From positions 1-36,760 of the forward strand of contig JAEKLF010000102.1 of assembly GCA_019509985.1 (NCBI GenBank): a DNA stretch of 36,760 nucleotides, read 5' to 3'. The position numbers and the translations under genes are program-made. This DNA comes from Burkholderiales bacterium (GTDB lineage: Bacteria; Pseudomonadota; Gammaproteobacteria; Burkholderiales; Burkholderiaceae_C). Numbering within the stretch: the stretch's first letter is position 1; each line of letters starts with the position of its first letter. Of the stretch, positions 31,823-36,760 are shown in pieces. The notes beneath the pieces are model-generated. The model saw nothing but the letters and a program-made list of their open reading frames with translations, was not told the DNA's origin and made no database searches.

Positions 31823-33064
31823 ATGCGAAGCGACGCGATCAAGAAGCGCATCGGCGGGCTGACCCTGCTGGCCATGGCCGTCGGCCTGACGGCCTGTGGC
31901 GGCGGTGGCGGCACCGCGGCTCCAGCGCCCGCTCCCGCGCCCGCGCCCACTCCTGCGCCGCCTCCGCCGGCCCCCGCTCCGGCTCCGCCGCCTGCACCCT
32001 CCCCCGCATCCGGCGCCTCGCCGCAGATCGGCGGCTGCGACGTCTTCCCCGCCACCGCCGTGTTCAACACGCGCATCGACGACGCCCAGCGCTTCCCCGT
32101 GCACGCCAGCAGCGCGACGTGGATCGCCAACATCGGCGCGACGAAGTCATTTCATCCCGACTGGGGTACCAGCGAGAACCAGCAGCAGCCGGCCGACTAC
32201 TACGGCATCCCATACAACGTGGTGGACGGCAGCACCGCCGCCACGGCCACCACCAGCTGGCCGACGGTGGCCTTCAACCCCACCGACCCGCGAGCGGGCA
32301 GCGGCGACGGCGCGCCCGACGAGAGCGACTGCGCCGCACCCGTGGGTGGCGGCTACAGCCTCGTGCGCGACTGCACGACGCTGGCCGCGCCCAACCGCCG
32401 CTTCCCCTTCCCGCGCGACGGCCTGCTCAAGGCCGAGGGCGGCAGCTGCAACGACGCCCAGCAATGTGGCGACCGCCATGTGCTGGTGGTCGAGCAAGGC
32501 AGCTGCCGGCTGTGGGAGAGCTACGCCAGCTTCAAGCTCAACGCGCAGTGGTACAGCTATTCAACGGCCGCCTGGGACCTCAAGAGCAACGCGATGCGGC
32601 CCGACACCTGGACCTCGGGCGACGCCGCCGGCCTGCCCATGCTGCCGCTGCTGGCCCGGGCCGCTGAAGCCAGCGCCGGCGAGATCCGCCATGCCTTGCG
32701 CGTCACGCTGCGCGACAGCGTGCTCGCCCGCAGCCACGTCTGGCCGGCGCGCCATCACGCGGGTGGCGACACCGCAAACGGCGTGCCCTTTGGCGCCGTG
32801 CTGCGCCTGAAGGCCGGCTTTGTGCCGCCGGCCTCGTGGAGCGCCCAGGCCAAGGCCGTCGCCGTGGCGATGCAGCGCTATGGCCTGTACGTGGCCGACA
32901 TCGGCTCCGACCTGTATGTGCAGGGCGAACCCAGCGCGCAGTGGCAGGACGCAACGATCTCAAACTTGAAGACGCTAAGGGCGTCGGACTTCGAGTTCGT
33001 GGACATGGGTGCGATCACGCGCGACAGCCGGTTCAGCGGGAATTCGTTTCAGGGGAGTTGGTAG
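31823..33064 (+). CDS. lipoprotein with Pro-Ala linker, unknown exported domain
   Basis: A 413-residue lipoprotein. The signal peptide ends in the lipobox GLTAC, followed by a GGGGG stretch and a ~35-residue Pro/Ala-rich linker like those that space surface or enzyme domains. The main domain is unrecognised: SATWIANIGA, FHPDWGTSENQQQPADYYGIPY, PFPRDGLLKAEGG with paired cysteines (SCNDAQQCGDRH), HALRVTLRDS, SHVWPARHHAG, AVAMQRYGLYVADIGSDLYVQG. I recall the YGL-VAD-GS type ending from secreted proteins of soil bacteria but know no activity. It follows the GH12 gene by 167 nt, so a role in plant polysaccharide binding or breakdown is a reasonable guess only. Confidence 0.78.
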   Translation: MRSDAIKKRIGGLTLLAMAVGLTACGGGGGTAAPAPAPAPAPTPAPPPPAPAPAPPPAPSPASGASPQIGGCDVFPATAVFNTRIDDAQRFPVHASSATWIANIGATKSFHPDWGTSENQQQPADYYGIPYNVVDGSTAATATTSWPTVAFNPTDPRAGSGDGAPDESDCAAPVGGGYSLVRDCTTLAAPNRRFPFPRDGLLKAEGGSCNDAQQCGDRHVLVVEQGSCRLWESYASFKLNAQWYSYSTAAWDLKSNAMRPDTWTSGDAAGLPMLPLLARAAEASAGEIRHALRVTLRDSVLARSHVWPARHHAGGDTANGVPFGAVLRLKAGFVPPASWSAQAKAVAVAMQRYGLYVADIGSDLYVQGEPSAQWQDATISNLKTLRASDFEFVDMGAITRDSRFSGNSFQGSW

Positions 33065-33427
33065 TTCAACGTAGCCCGTCGCAAGCCGTCACCTGATTCA
33101 CACTCCACGTCGCACTGCGGCCCTCGCGCACCTGCTGAATCTACCGGCCGACGATTGGCTAGATCTCCTCCCATGCCTTCGCGCCGGTCGGCCTAGCGAA
33201 AGTTGGGAAGGCAACTGTCTAGAGGTGGATCCACGAGAACCCAGGCGCAACGACCTGGAATTTCCACCATGCTCGCGAAGGGCTGGCTAAGTGAGGGCGC
33301 CATGGGCCAAATCAACCCCTCGGTTTCAGTGGTTACGCCCCCTAGTTTTAGTCTTGTAAAGTCCCCATTAGCACTCAGCCTGCAGGAGTGCCAAAACACT
33401 CAGCGATGCAGGCAAGGGGAAACGAAC
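33065..33427. other. 363-bp region upstream of the CBASS genes
   Basis: No recognised gene or RNA. The nucleotidyltransferase frame stays open back to 33203 with a TTG there and ATGs at 33269 and 33302, but the sequence is unlike the family. Base composition falls toward its right end (TTTTAGTCTTGTAAAG near 33346-33361), where the promoter of the defence genes is expected. No attachment site or integrase remnant is seen. Confidence 0.55.
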
Positions 33428-34534
33428 TTGGCCTATTCCCAGAAACTGCGTCGGCTGGCGGACCGGCGCCACGGACTCTATACCCGAGACGGCGCTTTCG
33501 ACTTTGTCACAGCCGCGCTGTCCACGAATCTGCTGCGCAAGTCCGAGCGTTACGAGTCGCTTGCCGAGCCAGAGGCCGTCAAATATGCGGTTGGAGCCAT
33601 GCAGCCAGTTGAAGCTGCGTATACGCTGGAGTCCTACACTGAGGGCGGTCGCGTTAGAGATCGTCTGGCCGAAGGACTTGACGCAGCAAAAATTCCAGCG
33701 GCATTCGAGTTTCAGGGCTCGGTACCTTTGGATGTCCATGTTCGGGGAAATAGCGACGTCGACTTGCTGGTCTTACATGATGCGTTTGTAACTTACGACG
33801 ACGACGCGAAAACGGCATTCCCTCATCTATATACCGGCCCTTATGGCAAGTCAGCCATTGACGAGTTGCGAAACCTTCGCTCTGAATGCAGCGCAATCCT
33901 AACTAGGCGCTATTACGGCGCCAAAGTGGATACTTCGAAGAGCAAGGCCATTACTCTCTCTGAAGGGTCGCTGAAGAGGATGGTGGACGTCGTCCCTGCG
34001 CATTGGCACAACACCGTGCAATGGCATCAGACCTACGACAAGCGGAATCGAGATATTCAGGTCTACGACAGCAAGAATCATCTACGTATTCGCAACAAGC
34101 CATTCATGCACATTGGCCTTATTGAAGACAAGTGCAAGACGGTTCAGGGTGCGCTGAGAAAGGTTATAAGGCTCCTCAAGAATCTGCGTTATGACGCGGA
34201 CAAGCCGATTGATCTGTCGAGTTACGATATCGCCGCTATGGCGTGGCAAATGAGCGACAAGGAACTCACCGTCCCTTTCCGCATGGACCTGCTACTTGTC
34301 GAGCGAGCACGCCTGCACGTTCAGTACATCATCAATAACCCGCTTTATCGCGACGCGCTATACGTGCCAGACGGCTCTCGCAAGATCTTCGATACTCCGG
34401 AGAAGAGGACGGCGGTCCAGGCCCTGTACAAAGAGATTGAGCGACTGTCAGAGGATATGGCGAAAGAACTCAATCCCGTTGCCGCCCTTTTTGGCAATCG
34501 GTCCGATGTTTTGGCCAAAGCAATTCAGCTCTAA
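33428..34534 (+). CDS. CBASS CD-NTase (cGAS/DncV-like nucleotidyltransferase)
   Basis: A nucleotide second-messenger synthase of the CD-NTase (SMODS) family, 368 residues from the TTG at 33428. The nucleotidyltransferase core is complete: QGSVPLDVHVRGNSDVDLLV with G97-S98 and metal-binding D110 and D112, and a third acidic residue D187 in MVDVVPAHW. The C-terminal helical half has KTVQGALRKVIRLLKNL, as in CD-NTases with an OAS-like all-helical lobe. In response to phage it should make a cyclic oligonucleotide; the product cannot be told from sequence. The TTG start is chosen because AGGGGA precedes it and AYSQKLRRL begins like family members; ATG 33302 is an alternative. A/T content and codon use differ from the flanking genes, indicating acquisition. 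The effector follows 14 nt later. Confidence 0.92.
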   Translation: MAYSQKLRRLADRRHGLYTRDGAFDFVTAALSTNLLRKSERYESLAEPEAVKYAVGAMQPVEAAYTLESYTEGGRVRDRLAEGLDAAKIPAAFEFQGSVPLDVHVRGNSDVDLLVLHDAFVTYDDDAKTAFPHLYTGPYGKSAIDELRNLRSECSAILTRRYYGAKVDTSKSKAITLSEGSLKRMVDVVPAHWHNTVQWHQTYDKRNRDIQVYDSKNHLRIRNKPFMHIGLIEDKCKTVQGALRKVIRLLKNLRYDADKPIDLSSYDIAAMAWQMSDKELTVPFRMDLLLVERARLHVQYIINNPLYRDALYVPDGSRKIFDTPEKRTAVQALYKEIERLSEDMAKELNPVAALFGNRSDVLAKAIQL

Positions 34535-34548
34535 TCGGCGATCTCAAT

Positions 34549-35157
34549 GTGACATTGCACGAATACTCAATCATCGGCCACAAGCGTTCGGAAGTCGGCC
34601 GCTACTTGGGTCTGGTGTCGGTCGCACTAGCCCCTTTGATCACGGGCGCAGCGGCTTGGGCGGCCCAACTTCCTTTTCTCACCTCGTCCCTTCGAGGAAA
34701 GATGCTGGCGTTCACGATTTCAACCGGGGCCGTCTATGCGCTTCTCTATTGGCTGTTCAATCGCTACGGTTGGCGCCGGGTTGACAAGATATTAGGCATT
34801 CCAGACTTGGGTGGTGTTTGGAAAATTGTTGGCAAGAGTTTGACCCTGGAAGGCGAAGAGAAATACCCTTGGACCGGCACATTATCGATCACACAACGCT
34901 GGGACCGCATTGCTATCGAACTCCAGACTACCCAATCAACTTCGCACAGCGAAACTGCGTCCGTACTGCTGCAACCGGACGGCAAGGCAAAACTGTCATA
35001 CAGCTATCAGAACCACCCGAACATGGGAGAAGTCGAATTGAACAAGCACCAGGGGTTCTGCGAATTGGTGTTTGACCCGAATCGGCAGTCTGCCGAAGGC
35101 CACTACTTCAACTCACTCGGTCGATATTCCATTGGCCGAATGAAGCTGAGCAAATAG
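34549..35157 (+). CDS. cap15: CBASS membrane effector, Cap15 type (S-2TMbeta)
   Basis: A 202-residue effector predicted to bind the nucleotide signal and disrupt the inner membrane, killing the infected cell. Two hydrophobic helices come first (about 19-44, GLVSVALAPLITGAAAWAA, and 52-72, AFTISTGAVYALLYWLF), then a small beta barrel: DLGGVWKIVGKSL, YPWTGTLSITQRWDRIAI, SASVLL-type strands, LSYSYQNHPN and a final GRYSIGRMKL. This is the domain order of Cap15, the SMODS-associated 2-TM beta-strand effector. GTG at 34549 is the likely start; the overlapping ATG at 34547 is followed at once by a stop. It pairs with the upstream CD-NTase; no Cap2 or Cap3 gene is nearby, which makes this a two-gene, type I layout. 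Confidence 0.87.
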   Translation: MTLHEYSIIGHKRSEVGRYLGLVSVALAPLITGAAAWAAQLPFLTSSLRGKMLAFTISTGAVYALLYWLFNRYGWRRVDKILGIPDLGGVWKIVGKSLTLEGEEKYPWTGTLSITQRWDRIAIELQTTQSTSHSETASVLLQPDGKAKLSYSYQNHPNMGEVELNKHQGFCELVFDPNRQSAEGHYFNSLGRYSIGRMKLSK

Positions 35158-35237
35158 CAGGAATGTGGCGGCAGCAGTTCTCATTGAACCAATTTCACCA
35201 CAACGGGCGATATCAAGCCCGAAGTCTTAAGTCCAGA

Positions 35238-35280
35238 CAAAGCCAAGGGGCCGGTCGAAGCGACCGGCCCCTTGGCTTTG
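35238..35280. terminator. 20-bp perfect-stem bidirectional terminator after CBASS
   Basis: CAAAGCCAAGGGGCCGGTCG (35238-35257) pairs completely with 35261-35280 around a 3-nt loop. T-rich tails occur on both strands because the outer stem is CAAAG/CTTTG and TCCTTGTATT follows. It starts about 80 nt after the effector stop and should insulate the defence genes. Confidence 0.85.
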
Positions 35281-35313
35281 TCCTTGTATTCGGCTGTCGG
35301 CTGCTTTCGCTTC

Positions 35314-35559
35314 ACCCCTTTGGAGCCGCCGAGCATCGCAGGGCGCCGAGGCGCGTGCGCAGCACGCTTCGTGAACTGACTCCGCGCAACTGTTTGACCA
35401 GAGCGTAGCGGCGGGAGTTTTGCGCGGGCCTCGGCGACCGAGAAGCGCAGGGAACCCCTCGCACAGCGAGGGGCGGCGAAACCGGGGCGGTTTCTTTGCC
35501 TACTTTCTTGGGCGCCCAAGAAAGTAGGTCGCCCGCCGGGGCGAACTCCCGGCTGGGCC
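35314..35559 (+). repeat. mosaic intergenic repeat, copy c
   Basis: About 246 bp, close to copy b and to the reverse complement of copy a. It contains a 14-bp-stem perfect hairpin at 35499-35528 (CCTACTTTCTTGGG-CG-CCCAAGAAAGTAGG), and the CCGCGCAACTG/AGTTTTGCGCGG pairing near 35380-35430. It is non-coding; frames through it are repeat translations. Confidence 0.8.
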
Positions 35560-35714
35560 TCGCGCGCCAAGCCAGAGCCGCCAAATACGCACTATCCACA
35601 CGGCGCCAACGCGCTGCGGTCACACCCCGCATGCTTGAATTACGTCTCCCGCGCGCAGGCCGCCCAGAGCATCCAAGAGCCCGCCGCAACCAGGGGCCCC
35701 TTGGAGACAAAACC

Positions 35715-36760
35715 ATGACGACCTCACTTCGGCAGCTGGCCAGCCGCCTCCTGCTCACCGCCTCGGCAACAGCCCTCGCGGCCGGCTTCTCAGCCACCCC
35801 CGCCCACGCCGACATCACCATCGGCCAAACCGCCGGCCACACCGGTCAGGTAGCGGCCAGCGTGGGTGAGGCGACGCGCGGCGCCAAGCTGTACTTCGAC
35901 ATCGTCAACGCCGGCGGTGGCGTCAATGGCCAGAAGATCAACCTGGTGTCGCTGGACGACAAGTTCGATCCCAAGATCGCCGTCACGAATGCCAAGCAGC
36001 TGATCGACCAGGGCGTCATCTCGCTGTTCCTGAACCGCGGCACGCCCCACACGCAGGCCATCATGCCGCTGCTGACCGAGCACAAGGTGCCGCTGGTGGG
36101 GCCGTCGACGGGCGCGATGGTGCTGCACAAGCCGGTGCACCCCTGGCTGTTCAACGTGCGCGCCACCTACCAGCGCGAGGCGGAGCGGGCCATCGAGCAC
36201 CTGAGCCTGATCGGCATGGAGCGCATCGCCATCGTGCAGGTGGACGACTCATTTGGCGACGACGCCGTGCAGGGCGCCATGGCCGGGCTGGCCAAGACGA
36301 ACAAGAAGCCCGTGGCCCACGAGAAGTACGACCGCACCAAGCCCGACTTCGGCCCCATCGTGCCCAAGCTGATGGAGAAGCAGCCGCAGGCGGTGATGTT
36401 CATCGGCTCGGGCACGGCCGTCGTGCAGGGCATGAAGGCGGTGCGCGCGGCGGGCTCGAATGCGCAGCTGGTGACCTTGTCCAACAACGCGTCGGCCGGC
36501 TTCATCAAGGACCTGGGCGACATTGCCTACGGCGTGATCGTCAGCCAGGTGTTCCCGTATGAGCGCTCGATCGCCAAGCCCATCATCAAGGAGGCGGCCG
36601 AGGCGGCCCAGAAGGCCGGCGTGGAGCTGACGCCGACCGTCGTGGAGGGCTATGTGTCGGCCAAGGTGCTGGTGGAGGGCCTGAAGCGCGCCGGCAAGCA
36701 GCCCACGCGCCAGAGCCTGCGCGATGCGCTGGAGAACATGAGCCACTTCGACGTGGGCGG
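35715..36760 (+). CDS. branched-chain amino acid-type ABC transporter substrate-binding protein (3'-truncated)
   Basis: The first 348 codons of a periplasmic binding protein; the frame is still open at the window end. The signal peptide (about residues 1-32) is cleaved near TPAHADIT. The mature part is a type I periplasmic binding fold: ATRGAKLYFDIVNAGGGVNG, SLDDKFDPKIAVTNAKQLI, GPSTGAMVLHKPVHPWLFNV, ERIAIVQVDDSFGDDAV. This is the LivJ-like Peripla_BP_6 family for amino acids, amides or aromatic acids. GGAGA stands 8 nt before the ATG. Transporter genes, if present, lie beyond the window. Confidence 0.93.
   Translation, partial: MTTSLRQLASRLLLTASATALAAGFSATPAHADITIGQTAGHTGQVAASVGEATRGAKLYFDIVNAGGGVNGQKINLVSLDDKFDPKIAVTNAKQLIDQGVISLFLNRGTPHTQAIMPLLTEHKVPLVGPSTGAMVLHKPVHPWLFNVRATYQREAERAIEHLSLIGMERIAIVQVDDSFGDDAVQGAMAGLAKTNKKPVAHEKYDRTKPDFGPIVPKLMEKQPQAVMFIGSGTAVVQGMKAVRAAGSNAQLVTLSNNASAGFIKDLGDIAYGVIVSQVFPYERSIAKPIIKEAAEAAQKAGVELTPTVVEGYVSAKVLVEGLKRAGKQPTRQSLRDALENMSHFDVG

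Larger units (their letters stand above)
35158..35714. other. 557-bp intergenic region after the CBASS genes
   Basis: Contains a strong bidirectional terminator (35238-35280), mosaic repeat copy c (35314-35559), and the leader of the substrate-binding protein gene with GGAGA before its ATG. No other gene supported. Confidence 0.7.

Noticed and set aside
31896..32810. Plus-strand frame of 304 codons rich in Pro, Arg, Ala and Thr
   Set aside because: Out-of-frame shadow of the lipoprotein gene.
33203..33427. N-terminal extension of the CD-NTase to 443 residues
   Set aside because: The extra 75 residues look unlike the family and have no supporting Shine-Dalgarno at 33203; AGGGGA before the TTG at 33428 favours the shorter form.
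35181..35842. Minus-strand frames of 129 and 176 codons after the CBASS genes
   Set aside because: They run through the terminator, mosaic repeat c and the start of the substrate-binding protein gene; no Shine-Dalgarno and no domain.
35158..36760. Additional CBASS genes (Cap2, Cap3, TRIP13/HORMA) next to the pair
   Set aside because: The following DNA is a terminator, a repeat and a transporter gene; the preceding DNA is a lipoprotein gene. None encodes an E1/E2, JAB, HORMA or AAA protein.

Overview
The window is high-GC DNA that fits a free-living betaproteobacterium of the Burkholderiales, most likely the Roseateles/Pelomonas/Mitsuaria group. The evidence is compositional and contextual: strong G/C third-position bias, a glucokinase fused to an RpiR regulator as in Burkholderia-type Glk, a Caulobacter/Xanthomonas-style TonB receptor locus with halogenase-like flavoproteins, and intergenic repeats of a kind I associate with this group. 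The genus is an inference.

Layout. 1-4521 (+): a 5'-truncated GH13 glycosidase, an aldo/keto reductase and a kinase-fold protein in overlapping frames, then a secreted solute-binding protein. 4518-5357 (-): a RIO-type kinase. 5393-13833 (-): a maltodextrin-type outer-membrane locus, transcribed TonB-dependent receptor, two tandem tryptophan-halogenase-family flavoproteins, exported GH13 amylase, NAD-dependent epimerase-like protein, DUF2809 membrane protein. 14297-17966: a Glk glucokinase (-) divergent from a fused glucokinase/RpiR regulator (+), followed by a small unknown gene. Three TGTAG-N5-CTACA type inverted repeats lie in the two intergenic regions and look like operators for the fused regulator or a HexR-like protein. 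They would tie sugar uptake to glucose phosphorylation.

18123-23463 (+): a MacA/MacB/NodT-type tripartite efflux set, with an inverted pair of ~250 bp mosaic repeats between macA and macB. 23471-25228 (+): a small tyrosine-phosphatase-like protein, a periplasmic glutaminyl cyclase and a small exported protein. 25290-28193 (-): a SnoaL/DUF4440 protein, a DUF6445-like protein and glutaryl-CoA dehydrogenase. 28300-30737 (+): a LysR regulator, probably the gcdH regulator, broken into two parts by a segment carrying a DUF1566 protein gene; a 72 bp direct repeat flanks the break. 30879-33064 (+): a secreted GH12 endoglucanase and a lipoprotein of unknown function.

33428-35157 (+) is the most striking part: a visibly lower-GC two-gene island encoding a cGAS/DncV-like nucleotidyltransferase (CD-NTase) and a two-TM beta-barrel effector of the Cap15 (S-2TMbeta) type. 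Together they form a minimal CBASS anti-phage system. A perfect 20-bp-stem terminator and a third mosaic repeat follow it. The window ends inside a branched-chain amino acid type ABC substrate-binding protein gene (35715 onward).
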